A DNA stretch of 64,000 nucleotides, taken from contig RCTD01000004.1 in assembly GCA_014898415.1 (NCBI GenBank), positions 2,045,001 to 2,109,000 on the forward strand, given 5' to 3'. The notes under the pieces are model-generated. The model was not told the DNA's origin. It saw only the letters and a list, made by a program, of their open reading frames with translations, and did not search any database. The position numbers and the translations under genes were made by a program. Shown piece after piece: positions 35,542 to 46,778 of the stretch (position 1 is its first letter; each line of letters begins with the position of its first letter). Origin of the DNA: Stromatinia cepivora (Eukaryota > Ascomycota > Leotiomycetes > Helotiales > Sclerotiniaceae).

Positions 35542-37372
35542 TCAGTGTGCGGGTCATATCAGTATACAGGTCACTTTCACCTCAATTCATTCTTTCAAAC
35601 TCATATTATTGAACAATCATTAAATCAATTAATTAAAATTATAAAAATTATAATAATTTAGGATCTATTATATTATTTTAATAAATCCTTATATTATATC
35701 TGGTTTTTCTATATTTATTATAATATTAATTAAAAGATACTTTTCTATTAGAATTCCCCTTTTTTGATACTTATCATATTGAATTTGAATATCAATTTCT
35801 TATTAAAATAATATATCAAAAGCTTTTTATCTAATAAACACTCCTTCTTAATATAATTAAGTTTTTTTTGTAAATCAATATTTATTTAATATCTTATTTG
35901 CTATCCGAAATATACAAATCTTTATATTTAAAAGTGTATTTTTATATATTAATCTCTTTATATTTTTAACTAAAATTAATATAATTTCGAATATAAATAT
36001 AAAGAAACTTAATTGATGATAAATTATTCGAGATTTTATTAAAGTTAATTATAAAAAAGCTTCAATTGAATTATAAGGGATTTGAAAAATTTATAAATCT
36101 TGATTGAAAAAGGGAAAAGTAAGTATATAAATTCGAATATCCAATTTCGAAAGTACAGTTTCAGGATCAAAAGGTATTAAATCTATTCCTCGGAATCTTG
36201 ATTTCATATTTTGAATTGTGATTGATTTTTAGTATACAGTTTTGAAAGTTATAAAGAATTTAACTTTCGAAATATAATTAATATATACCTTAATAAACTC
36301 ATCAATTTGAATATTATATAAATGTTTTAGATTGTTAAAATAGTTTATATTAAATGATTAAATTAAATGATTTGAATATAATAGTAATCTTAAATATATA
36401 ATATTATTCTTTTTACAATATAATTGAAAAGTTATTGATTTATAGTTTTTATATCTGTTTAGTATTAATATTCGATATTTGCTCTTTCTTCGATTCAAAA
36501 TATACTTATCGAAATATTTCAATTATTCCAAATTTGTTTCATTATTTGTTCATTTATTAAATATAGATTTAATAATCCAATCTATAGAAAAATCGGTTTC
36601 AATATATTAATTGGAAAAATGAATTTATTCTTGAATCATTAGAAATGGGGGTATAATTTCACCCTCTCCATTATTATATATAATCATTATAGTCTATTCT
36701 TTATTATCTGATTATATTATTTTGTTTCTGCTATTTCGTTCAATATTAATTACAATCATTCCGGGGTATATAATCCCTATCATAAAGTTTGTTTCATCGA
36801 AATTATAAAAATCGTTATCGAGAATACTATATTTCGTTTGTATATTCGAAATTAATTGAAATTATTTTTCAATGAATTTAGGATCTTTACAAAGAGTCTT
36901 TTGAAAATCATAAATACGATTAAAATGTATTTTTAATTCGATTCGATGCTTTACGAATCGATATATCCAGAATTTCTCAATACATTTCGTATTCCTCGAT
37001 TTAAGAATATAATTCGCTATATTTTCTATATTTCTTAATTTAGATGGAAATCCTCTTATATCTATATCGAATATATATTCAGAAATGATATTCTCTTTTA
37101 GTTTTGAAAGATTATAAGATTTAGATCGATATTCGGAATAAAAAGTAATACTATTATTTTTATATTGTAATATTATATTCGAGATATTATATATCTTTGT
37201 AACTTTTCGAATGCTTGTTTTTTTGTCTTTTTGAATAGTTTCGATAATGAAGAGTATATAGGTTTTTTGATTATTCGAATTGATTATAGATTGTTGATAA
37301 AACGTATGTTGAAAGAGAAGAGAATGAATTGAGGTGAAAGTGACCCGCACACTGATATGATCCGCACACTGA
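35542..37372 (-). mobile_element. RIP-degraded pogo/Fot1-type transposon (second family)
   Basis: Inverted repeats of about 55 bp: left TCAGTGTGCGGGTCATATCA, right its inverse ending GATCCGCACACTGA, flanked by TA on both sides (35540-35541 and 37373-37374). Each terminus contains CAGTGTGCGG twice in tandem. Length 1,831 bp, typical for Fot1/pogo. The interior encodes a broken transposase on the minus strand. Its ends are unrelated to those of the element at 1541-3662. Confidence 0.88.
36300..37290 (-). pseudogene. Broken pogo/Fot1 transposase
   Basis: Reading leftward from about 37290: an HTH-psq-like start (KTSIRKVTKIYNISNIIL), the CENP-B-type DNA-binding part with YIFDIDIRGFPSKLRNIENI and WIYRFVKHRIELK, RIYDFQKTLCKDP, then a stop at 36862. 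Beyond it come FYNFDETNFMIGII (first catalytic Asp of the DDE domain), a PPFLMIQE segment, and ILILNRYKNYKSITF followed by YSNHLI, where intact proteins have L-D-G-H-x-S-H and P-H-S-S-H. The second catalytic Asp is thus changed to Asn (D to N by G-to-A). Order and spacing match the family; at least five stops inactivate it. Confidence 0.8.
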
Positions 37373-37502
37373 TAAACCATGCTATAAGGATCATTCCACC
37401 AACCAGAGAGATCGATAAGACCCAGAAGATCCCTTATTCCGATCAGAAAGTATACCCTTGATCCTTTGTGGGATACAGGGGATCGCAAGGCTTTCCGTGA
37501 CA

Positions 37503-37886
37503 TATAATCTATCCCAATCGTCAATATTCATTTAAATAGTTCTTTATCAAATGCAATAAAAAAAGGATCCCTATTTCCCCATTTCTCCCGAACTCATATT
37601 GAGAGATAGATGAGTTGGAGGTAATCACAAATCGACAACATGGATGGATCTGACAATGAAATCCAACATCAAATAAGAAAACGTCTTTCACCTCGCTCTG
37701 ACTAAATCATAATCAAATCTCCGTGTAGGTCGTTGGATCAATAATTGAACTTTACATGAATAGGAGGATGAACTTTCAGTATAAGATTATAAGAGGGCGA
37801 GAGAAATTATGACTGATTGAGCATTCAAGCATGTAAATGAGAAGTTATTCACATTCATAAATGAGGGATTGTTAACTGCCGTACTA
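37503..37886. other. Unique spacer between transposon block and MITE
   Basis: Normal composition, no gene or repeat seen. It is the pre-insertion DNA at the edge of the second gene island. Confidence 0.4.
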
Positions 37887-38629
37887 AGTCAACTACCCTA
37901 CATGTGGGCCACCCCTCTTATAAGCCACTCAGAAATCAAAATTTTCATTTATTAATAACTTTACAATAAATCAATATAGATTCTTTATATAAATATTAAT
38001 TGATTCTGAAAATTTCATAATTTTAAATTTTGTTTTCGATTTCAATTTATATATAATTTTATATACAAATTAAAAAATATTAAAATCTTGAATAACTTTT
38101 CAACAAAAATAATTAAAAATGAATTATTTTTTTTTTGAAATTATTAAATTATATTCTACAAAATGAATTAAATTATTATATATAATAATTTACAGAAAAT
38201 CTTTTATTAAAAATATTATAATTTTTAATTTCTATAAAATATAAAAATATAAATGAAATCTTATTTATAAATATTAAAATTCTAAAATTTGATTTATTTT
38301 ATAAAATTCGGTTCAAGGATTTCATAAAAACTGATAATTTATTTTTAATTAGTTTTGTTAAAAAGTTATTTAAGATTTTTATATTTTTTAATTTATATAT
38401 ACATTATATACAAATTAAAATTCGAAAATTAAATCTTAAATATCTTGATGAAAAAAATTACAAAAAATCTCAAATTTTCAGAATTTATCATTATATAAGT
38501 AATATATTTATATTCAAAATTTCAGAAAATAATACTGATAAATAAGAAAATTAAAAATATTGATTTTCATGATTTTTGGTATAAAAAGTGACCTATAAGA
38601 AAGATGGTCTATATATGGTGTAGTTGACT
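37887..38629. mobile_element. 743-bp MITE-like element with TA target duplication
   Basis: The ends AGTCAACTACCCTACATGTG and its imperfect inverse (...GTGTAGTTGACT) form terminal inverted repeats of about 45 bp; TA flanks both sides (37885-37886 and 38630-38631). The interior is AT-rich and itself partly palindromic, with no coding capacity. The ends share the pattern AGTC-N2-TACCC...CCACCCCTCTT with the pogo-type element at 1541-3662, so that transposase may have moved it. A second, split copy lies at 1013-3840. Confidence 0.8.
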
Positions 38630-38685
38630 TATTACCTATTCTACCGTGATCTACTATATACCACATTATCTAACGTGTACTTACT

Positions 38686-38732
38686 TGCCATACAATTACT
38701 TGCCGTACACTTACTTGCCATGTGATCACCTT
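38686..38732. repeat. Short tandem repeat TTACTTGCC(A/G)TACA
   Basis: Three to four copies of a 14-15 bp unit, about 200 bp upstream of the ATG at 38936, followed by two copies of a CTACACTTCTAT-containing segment (38790-38850). Confidence 0.7.
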
Positions 38733-38935
38733 CCACACAGTGACCTTACTTACACCAACAGACCCAAACGTACAACTTCTGACCTGCAACACTACACTTC
38801 TATTTTACATTTCCAAGCGTACAATTTCTCATCTGCGACACTACACTTCTATCTTACATTTGGATTGGATTTCTTCAAAAAAGCCTTTGTCTTATAGGAG
38901 AATCCCTCTCCTCACCTGATAGACAAAACCTCAAA

Positions 38936-40739
38936 ATGGCAAGATTACTACAAGTAGGGGAGGTTAAAAGAACATCTCTTCTTACTATTTATCATCTATG
39001 TCAGTCCCACAACGAGAACAAACTCAAACTCAGCACAGATCCCCCTCAAATGGAAGATATGTCTCAAATTGTCAAGGTGATTGACCGTGGTCTTTATGGT
39101 CTGAGATCACAGGAAATTGTTGCCACAAATCAATCAAAAGATGTTGTCCTAAGCATTAATTCCCTTTCAACATTTCCAACTAAAAAGGATGTTTTTACAG
39201 TTCAAGACCAACAATTCTGTGAGCTTTACAACAAAAAACTTCAACGACCACTTGCAGCTTTTCTCCTCTCTTCAATCCCCGATGAGTATCAATGGACCAT
39301 GAATGCTTTCCGACTTGGCTTCAAGGGTATCTCACCATCAAATCAATCAAATCCCATTCCCATTGTTATCCATCTTTTGATTGAAACACCAGGCTTCTTC
39401 ACCAATAATGAGGCCGCTGCTATCAAGATCCTACATGGTATGGAGCAGGTGATCCAACAGGAAACCCACGATAAGTATGAATTTCCTTCAATTTGCATAC
39501 CAATCCGTTTTGCACTGTGTCAAATCATCTTATTAACTTCTTTCCAGGATTTGTATTGATGTATGTCAAATCCGAGAGTCCATGTTCAGAAGTTCGAGAG
39601 GAAATCCTGGTGTGAATCTTACAGATAGATTCGAGGGACTATATCATCATACTCCATGCCCTGGCTTCTCAATCGGCAATAAAAAATCCATCGCTGCAGG
39701 ATCTTTTACTGGATTTGTTTACCATGAAAACGAAATCTACGGTCTCACTTGTCGACATGTACTTTTGCCAGAGTCGGATGATCCAGATTCTGTATTATCA
39801 TACAAATACGATGAGAGTGAGAAATTGAAGGTCTGTATGCCTGCACTTGAGGATCACCAAGTAACCAAACAGAAAATAGCAGCAGGAGCTAAGCTCTTCC
39901 GAAATAAGGTTAAAAGTCTTAAAGCAAAATTGTTGAAATCGCCGGATTCCGCAATGATTCGAAACGAAATTCAAGAATATAAATCTCTCAAAAAGAAGTG
40001 GGCTTCATCCTTGCTCGCGGCCACACTCCATGACCCAAACATTGGTCATGCCTATGCTGCCCCAGAGAAATGGCGCAAAATACCAACATACGATGGATTC
40101 CTTGATTGGGGACTATTTTCTGTTGATAGTCTTGCCCCAGCTGACACCGACAAGGAGGTATTAAGACCCATGAATTCCCATCTCCTTAAAGAACGATACT
40201 GACTCTCATCATAGTTAAATCAAATTTCAATAAATACCTCAATAGGAGTTGAAGACTTCATCCAAGACGATTTTTCTGCCGCCCAGCTCGAAGAAATCAA
40301 GACAAAATGCGAAGCAATAACGAATTCACCGTTCCTCAACGTCAAGAACCCACAATACTCATCAACACCCAAGCTCAATACCATATTTTTCAAGCCAGCC
40401 AGTCGAACAACTGATTTGGAGGCCTGCAAGTGTAATGGGATCCTCGCCACCCGACATATACCCGGTCGGGAACCCTCACGAGAATATGCCTACGTCGGTA
40501 TCAACTCCAAGCCCGCTTCCCGCGCAGGTGATTCCGGAGCTCTGATCTGTGATGTTAGTAACGCAGCTAACGATAATAATGATAATGAAACGGTTTTTGT
40601 ACCTGTTGCTATGGTCTGGGGTGGAGACGAGAACCATGAAGGATGGCCCGATGTGACATATGCGACTCCGGTCAGCGTTGTTCTGAAGGATATAGAGAAT
40701 TTTATGGGTTGGGATAGTGGTAGTGTGAAGTTTTGTTAA
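38936..40739 (+). pseudogene. Trypsin-like serine peptidase family gene, frame interrupted
   Basis: Three open pieces. Piece 1 (38936-39514): ATG in good context, ~193 residues with IPIVIHLLIETPGFF and YEFPSICIPIR; an intron 39509-39547 or nearby (GTTTTG...TTCCAG) would join it to FVLMYVKSESPCSEVREEIL. Piece 2 (39582-40202) has GLTCRHVLLPE (catalytic His with the T-x-x-H-V pattern) and LDWGLFSVD (candidate Asp). Piece 3 (about 40247-40739) has AGDSGALICD (the catalytic Ser motif G-D-S-G). The order His, Asp, Ser is that of chymotrypsin-fold peptidases; in fungi such large two-part proteins are common and mostly uncharacterised. Between pieces 1 and 2 the frame differs; between 2 and 3 there are two stops, and the best intron (GTATTAAG at 40158 to AATAG at 40245) is 88 bp and breaks the frame. 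Either unusual splicing or a recent pseudogene. Confidence 0.6.
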
Positions 40740-41846
40740 GGACCCGGGGAAAGATGGGTTTGGGATCTCTGGTTCCGCGGGGAGATGATTGGATAGAAAT
40801 CTAGGAAAGGATTGCGTACTTTTTTGCATGGTTTTTTTTATAGTAATAATGGATTCGATGAATTAAACCCATTTTTAAGTGACTGAAGATTGCTGAAGCC
40901 ATGTGATGATTTATATCATTTTATACAAAGATTCATTCGATCTATAGATTTAATCCGAATCATTATCTTGTGTAGTAAAATCTCTTTATAGGAATAATTC
41001 CTTCGATCTCTTTTTCCCTCTTATAAGAATATCTTTAGAATAATTCAATCCTAAAACCTATGTATATCCTTATTTGATCAATTAAATAACTAATAAGTTG
41101 GAGATGTCATTGGAATTCTAGCAAATTTTGATCGAGATGGGAGATATTTATGAATTTCATGATTTTTATACCGGATCGGAATCATTGGGAGATATTTGGT
41201 CCGTAAGATTGCCCATCTTGGAATGATTGAAATTCAACTACAAGGATGCCTCCAAATCTCCCTATTTTTGACGCCTTCCTTCACATCCTTATCAACGGGT
41301 TTTTGCCGTACAACCCGAGGACAATGGCACACGAACCAATTAATGAGACTCCATGGTCACCAAATGACTTGTACATCATAATTTCAAGCGTCTCGTCACA
41401 ATCATAAGTATGATTTCTATTTCAAACCCTGCCATGTTTGGCACTTCGTATGGATAGTGTGGTAAATTATCTACGGATGAAAAGATTCTTTGAACACATC
41501 ATTGATGTACAATGTGTATTATATGTGTCAAAATGAGAGTCACAAGAACCAGTTCACGATACACAACATAACTTCATCCGGTGAGTTTGGAGATAAGCTG
41601 CGACCATCTCAGAGATGTCAACTCCAAGTCGCTCCGTCCTGCAAGAAGAGCTCGGAGATAGATAGGCAGAAAGGGTAGGTGTCTCTTCTTCTTATCTAAG
41701 ATACTCTACTTGCTTTCTGTAAAAAAAAAATCGGGTGGTTTTACATTTCATCGAATCCTTCATTTTTTCTTGAAAAAGTGTCCGGGTCAAGGTTTTCTCT
41801 GTGCCAGTACCACATCAAACACTCAACAAGAACCCCGTTTGTCATT
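40740..41846. other. Intergenic region between protease-like gene and permease
   Basis: Normal gene-island composition; presumed promoter of the permease on the right. No supported gene; short frames at 41196-41678 show no domains. Confidence 0.4.
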
Positions 41847-43932
41847 ATGTCCTTAAGTAACATCGTGTCGAATCGGCATATCAATACTGCCAGCGATGAG
41901 CCATTGATTTGCCCAGTTCATGGAACATTGTCGCAGTCTCAAGATGATGAGCCCAAAGAATTTGCTGAGGTTAAAGAATTGAGGTAACGCCGAACAAGTA
42001 TTCAGTTTACACAAACATTTGACTCAACACATTTGGCAGACGAGGTTTGGCACAAAGGCATATTCAGATGATTGCTTTGGCTGGGACAATTGGGACGGTA
42101 AGAACGATAGATCGTGGCTGAACTCCATAGATACTGAGATTTGTAGGGTCTCTTCTTAGGTTCCGGAAAAGCTATCGCCAGAGCAGGTCCACTGGGAGCA
42201 TTGTAAGTTTCTAGTCTAAAGGCACCATTGCACAGCACTTACTATGCCATTAGACTAGGATATACTTTCGTGGGAATACTGGTATCCGGCGTCGTTCTTT
42301 CAATAGCAGAACTAAGGTACGTTTCTTCGGCAAACTCAAGTTTCATGAAAGCTTGCTAAAATTGGCCATTGCAGTGCTCTCGTCCCTTTGAGTGGAGGTA
42401 TCATACGTCATGCCGAATATTTTGTCGATCCTGCTCTCTCATTCGCGAACGGTTGGAACCAAATCTACAGCAATATTATTGGGATACCTGCCGAACTCGT
42501 TGCTGCTGCCATTTTAATCCAGTTCTGGGTTCAAATCAACAATGCCGTGTGGATTATATGCTTCGGGTTTTTATTGGTCATTAGCAACCTACTTTTTGTT
42601 CGGGTATATGGTGAGCTTGAATTTACATGCGCGATATTAAAAATAATGCTCATTGTTGGCCTGAATATAATGGTACCTCTGTGTCCTGGTCTCAATAATC
42701 TTTACTAAACATTCTCAGGCACTGATCATCACTTGTGGTGGAGGACCAAATGGTGAAACTTATGGTTTCCGATATTGGCGCAACCCCGGACCATTTGTTG
42801 ATTACCCCGGATATACTGGAGCCTTGGGACATCTCATGGTATTCTGGACCACATTCTCGAATGCAGTATATGCATATTCGGGTGTGGAGAATTTCTCTCT
42901 TGCAGCCGCAGAAACACAATCACCCCGAAGAAATATTCCAATCGCCGCGAAAAGAATTTTCTTTCGAGTAATGCTGTTCTATGGTATGTACACGCTGACG
43001 TCTCCTTATGTATATTCGGGCCAAATTATTGAGTTCTCCATAGTTCTCTCAATTTTCATGGTTGGCATGATTGTACCATCAAATGACAAAGAGCTCTTGA
43101 GGTCTACCGGAACTGCTGCACAGTCACCGTTTGTTATTGCAGCAAAAAATGCAGGAATTAAAGTCGTCCCTTCAATAATCAACGCTGTGGTGTTGACAAG
43201 CGCATGGAACGCTGGAAATGCAGGTTGGTGCCTCTCCGTCAAAGATCAAATGCTTGCCTAACTTCTGTAGCTATTCTTTGTGGATCCCGAATGTTGTATG
43301 GACTTGGTCAACATGGACATTCACCAAAAGCTTTTCTTCAGACTAACCGTTTTGATGTACCATACATTGCCATTGGATTTCTCAGCTTGTTCATCTGTCT
43401 TGGTTTCCTGACACTTTCGGATTCTGCAAGTATTGTTTTCAGCTGGCTCCAGGATTTTGTTGCTGTGTCTGCTCTTATTAATTGGATGATCATTTGCGGT
43501 GTATACTTACGATTCTATTATGGATGTAAAAAGCAAGGAATTCCTCGATCAAATTTACCATGGAAAGGGCCATTTCAACCATATGCTACATGGATAGCGT
43601 TTATCTCGCTCAGTGTTCTTCTCTTGACTGGCGGTTACTCTGTCTTCATCGAGGACCAGTAAGTCTTTCCGCGTCATGAAATGATTATATATGAGACTCC
43701 GACTAATAATTCTTTCCCCTTCAGTTGGGACACGGAAACTTTCGTCTCGTCTTACATTAATATTCCCCTTGTTCTCACCCTATACTTCGGTTACAAATCC
43801 AAGAGAGGTACTAAAATAATTCCACTATCTGATATTCCAATTCAGAAGTTTATCAATATCGCAAATGACAATCCGGAGCCGGAACGGGAGGAGGTTGTTG
43901 GGTGGAAACGGCTCAATATTTTGTGGAGTTAG
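41847..43932 (+). CDS. Amino-acid permease (APC superfamily, fungal YAT/AAP type), nine exons
   Basis: A plasma-membrane amino-acid/H+ symporter. Exons: 41847-41983, 42040-42097, 42147-42202, 42254-42316, 42375-42672, 42719-42983, 43044-43223, 43271-43658, 43725-43932; all eight introns (49-66 bp) are GT...AG and every junction keeps frame, giving 550 aa. Hydrophilic N-terminus of about 45 residues, then RGLAQRHIQMIALAGTIGTG, the conserved first-helix motif of the family, GLFLGSG, and about 12 hydrophobic helices. SGVENFSLAAAETQSPRRNI matches the family box in TM6 and the following loop. The cytosolic C-terminus ends WKRLNILWS. No frame break or RIP is seen, so it should be functional; substrate cannot be read from sequence. 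A transposon begins about 100 bp after its stop, so its terminator region is short. The ATG was chosen as the first in the exon-1 frame. Confidence 0.95.
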
Positions 43933-44034
43933 GGGAAATGCTGCAAGTGGACTATGGTAACGTCTATGGCTTATGGTGTTCTATTGGGATGTATGGTCAT
44001 GGTTCATGACGTAAATACAACAACATGGTAGATA

Positions 44035-44564
44035 TGTCTTGGAGGAGGTTGATTGGTTAATAATAGTGAATAATATAATAATAATATTATTTACTATTAT
44101 TATAGTGGAAGACTTAGTTATATAGCTTAAAGGGTGATCGAATATATAGTGATTGAAGTCAAAATATGAGTGTATTGAATATTGAATTTTATTTTGTTTA
44201 TTTTTCGAAGAATTCTTTAAAGAAAATCTTCTTATTTATAATATTTGATAAGATTCTATGAAATTCTATAATATTCTATGATTATAAATAAGATCGATTT
44301 AAATCGAATCTTATAGAATTATTTTATATAATGAAATAAAATAATATTTAATAATATTTAACCTTAGAAATAAGAAAGTTCTATATGCTTCCATTACATT
44401 CTATTCCATTATAAATAATTCTAATATAATATATGATCAAAATTTTATATAATAATAAAATTTTATAATATTAAATTATATTATTAATATATCACGTGAT
44501 CATATAATCATCGGTTCGGTTAATATTATTAAGTGATTTAATAAACTTATTAGAAATTCTTATA
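44035..44564 (+). repeat. ~530-bp repeat (LTR-like), inverted relative to 30188-30728
   Basis: Starts TGTCTTGGAGGAGGTTGATT about 100 bp beyond the permease stop and ends ATTCTTATA. It marks the sharp change from gene-island to AT-rich DNA. It contains a 25-bp near-palindrome of AATAATA-type sequence near its start. Confidence 0.75.
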
Positions 44565-44639
44565 TTTATAATAATAAAATCTTATATAATCGAAATAGTG
44601 ATATTAATAGAATCTATTATACAAATAGAATTTATTATA

Positions 44640-45480
44640 ATAGAATAAATCCCTTAGGAAATATCCTTGAAGAATTTTGAAACTGTTTTCTAAAAGAAAT
44701 TTAAAATCGTTTTAAAAAATACAACAAAGATCAATCCTGATATTCTTCAAATAATCATTTTATTAATGAAAATATTATATAATATAATCAATACAATATC
44801 AATCGAAATTACAATAATATATTTCACTAAAAACATAATAGAATTACCAAATATGATTATCTACCTTCAAAACAATAAAAAAGAAAACATTATTGATATC
44901 TTCAACGAAAACCTATTAATATCTGATATACCTCAAAACCTATCAATCTACAAAGAATCAAGAAAAAAAGAGATTAATGATTTAATGAAAAATAATATAT
45001 TTGAAATCATATAATAAAAAGATATATCAAAAAATATACAAATATTCAAATCAAGATTTATCGATGAAATCAAAAACAAAGGCATTGAAAAAGCATTCCT
45101 AAAATTAAGATTTATAATTCAAATATGAAATAATATAAAAAAAATAATAATATTAATACAATTATCTATAATTCAATAAACGAATCAATATTTAATATTA
45201 AACATTATAATTATTTTATAATCAATTATACAAACAAATTTGTATATTAAGAATATTATTTAGATTTATATAAAAATAATATTTAATTTAATATGATTAT
45301 TTTATATTCTATTATCTAAAAAAATAGGATTCCCAAAAGAAACATTATTACAAATAATCAAACTACTATATAATATATCAAAAACCAGAAACTATTAATT
45401 CAATATTTACTACAATCATTATCTTATTATATTCCAAATAACCCAATCAATCTATAATCTCTATCTAATATATATCAAAC
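44640..45480 (+). pseudogene. Copia reverse-transcriptase fragment
   Basis: 44766-45014 ends YKESRKKEINDLMKNNIFEI, equal to the copia 'S-R-x-x-E-I-n-x-L-l-x-k-g-V-F' start of the RT region. It is followed past a stop by FKSRFIDEIKNKGIEKAFLK (copia 'F-x-S-R-F-V-D-x-I-K-N-x-G-T-x-x-A'). After 45310 comes GFPKETLLQIIKLLYNISKT, matching 'G-l-P-k-x-x-x-l-x-v-x-k-P-L-Y-G-I-P-E'. Many stops and AT bias show RIP. No LTR of this element is evident; it is a fragment. Confidence 0.7.
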
Positions 45481-45556
45481 AAAAAAACAAAACATTTAAA
45501 CTAATAAAACTTCAAATAAATAATATAATTATTATTATCGGAATATGAATCACGTG

Positions 45557-45640
45557 CATGGTAAGGATGGTAAGGATGGTAAGGATGGTAAGGATGGTAA
45601 GGATGGTAAGGATGGTAAGGATGATAAGAATGATAAGGAT
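45557..45640. repeat. 9-bp minisatellite (GGTAAGGAT)n
   Basis: About nine tandem copies, the last ones changing to GATAAGAAT and GATAAGGAT (G-to-A). It lies inside RIP-affected copia DNA yet most units retain their G residues. Confidence 0.9.
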
Positions 45641-46496
45641 CATATGCATACTAGTATTCGCACTAATGCCTCGACATGTATTATTATATAGTTCTTTATC
45701 CTTTATAGATTCTAACTTTTTAAACAAATCAAAATATATTAATAACCAAAGAGTATTCTATATTCGTTGATAAATTTCACTTCCCTATATACAATTATCC
45801 TAATATTGATCAATTATTTTTCTTTCATAAATAATATTACAGATCAAATATTGAAAACTAATACAAAGAATTATAAATTTTAAATTTATTTTGATTTTGC
45901 CCTTATAATTGAATAAAGATATTTCATTGAAAAATAAAATATTTTTATACTAAAAAATAAACTTCTAATTATTAAACAATTCAAAAGAATCGAAAAATCA
46001 AGAATAATAATTATTTAACAACGAATTTGAAATTCACTTCTTAATTCAACTATTTTATATCTATTATATACTTACCAAACAATATAGAATATATATCTAA
46101 AGAAAACTTGAAAACAATTTCGAGTTTTTCGCTATACTTATTTTCTTACAAAAAACCATCTCATTTATTCATTTTATATGAATTACCAATTATATACAAA
46201 ATTGATCAATTCGATTTGATTAATTTCATTACCTTAATCGTTTCATTTATTTCGATCAAACCTGTTCCGATCAAACCCGATCATCTTGATCGAATTTGAT
46301 CAATTTGATCAATTTTGATCAATTTTGATCAATTTTGATTAATTTGATTGATTCGATTAATCAACTCCAATCTTGAAATATCTTCAGAATCTAATAATAC
46401 TATATATAATATAAGTATAATTTTATTATAATATATATTTCATATATTACGAATTTGTACTCAAGCTTTTTTTTAAGATCATCTTAAAAACCTTGT
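45641..46496. other. AT-rich decayed transposon DNA
   Basis: Probable remainder of the copia fragment. It contains a GATCAATTTT tandem array (46270-46345). The last bases before 46497 (TTAAGATCATCTTAAAAACC) resemble a part of the copia leader found at 52000-52015. No intact gene. Confidence 0.45.
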
Positions 46497-46778
46497 TGTC
46501 ACGAATCGTGAACCACAGGAGGGTAATCACGTGATACCTCTTATCTCCCACATCAATTAATGAGCTGATCGTCCGTATACATATATTACGATTTATACGA
46601 TTTAATATAGTAAAATGATAACCCTAATAATATATATATATAACCCTACAATTTACGAATAGATATTTGTATATATATATCTAATCACTCTTTGCAAACT
46701 ATAATTCTTTAATTATAAATTTTAAGGAATATAATTGATCCTATTTATTTAATTCTATTATAGCTTTTATACATTATA
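46497..46778 (+). repeat. 5' LTR of the degraded chromovirus copy
   Basis: 282 bp, same length as the other LTRs. The first 60 bp are nearly intact while the rest shows heavy G-to-A and C-to-T change. Confidence 0.93.

Larger units (their letters stand above)
33785..37502 (-). mobile_element. Unclassified RIP-degraded repeat, copy B, split by a pogo transposon
   Basis: 33790-35535 is a second copy of 30729-32475. After the pogo insertion at 35542-37372 the last 130 bp (37373-37502) match 32760-32849 and keep a higher G+C content, so it is less altered than copy A. Its outer end reads TGTCACGGAAAGCCTTGCGA in minus sense. Confidence 0.5.

Noticed and set aside
36862..37524. 220-codon minus-strand frame as a real gene
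   Set aside because: Its first ~80 codons come from the flanking unknown element and transposon end; the rest is the broken pogo transposase.
46280..46345. CRISPR-like spacing of GATCAATTTT repeats
   Set aside because: No unique spacers between units; simple tandem repeat in a eukaryotic genome.
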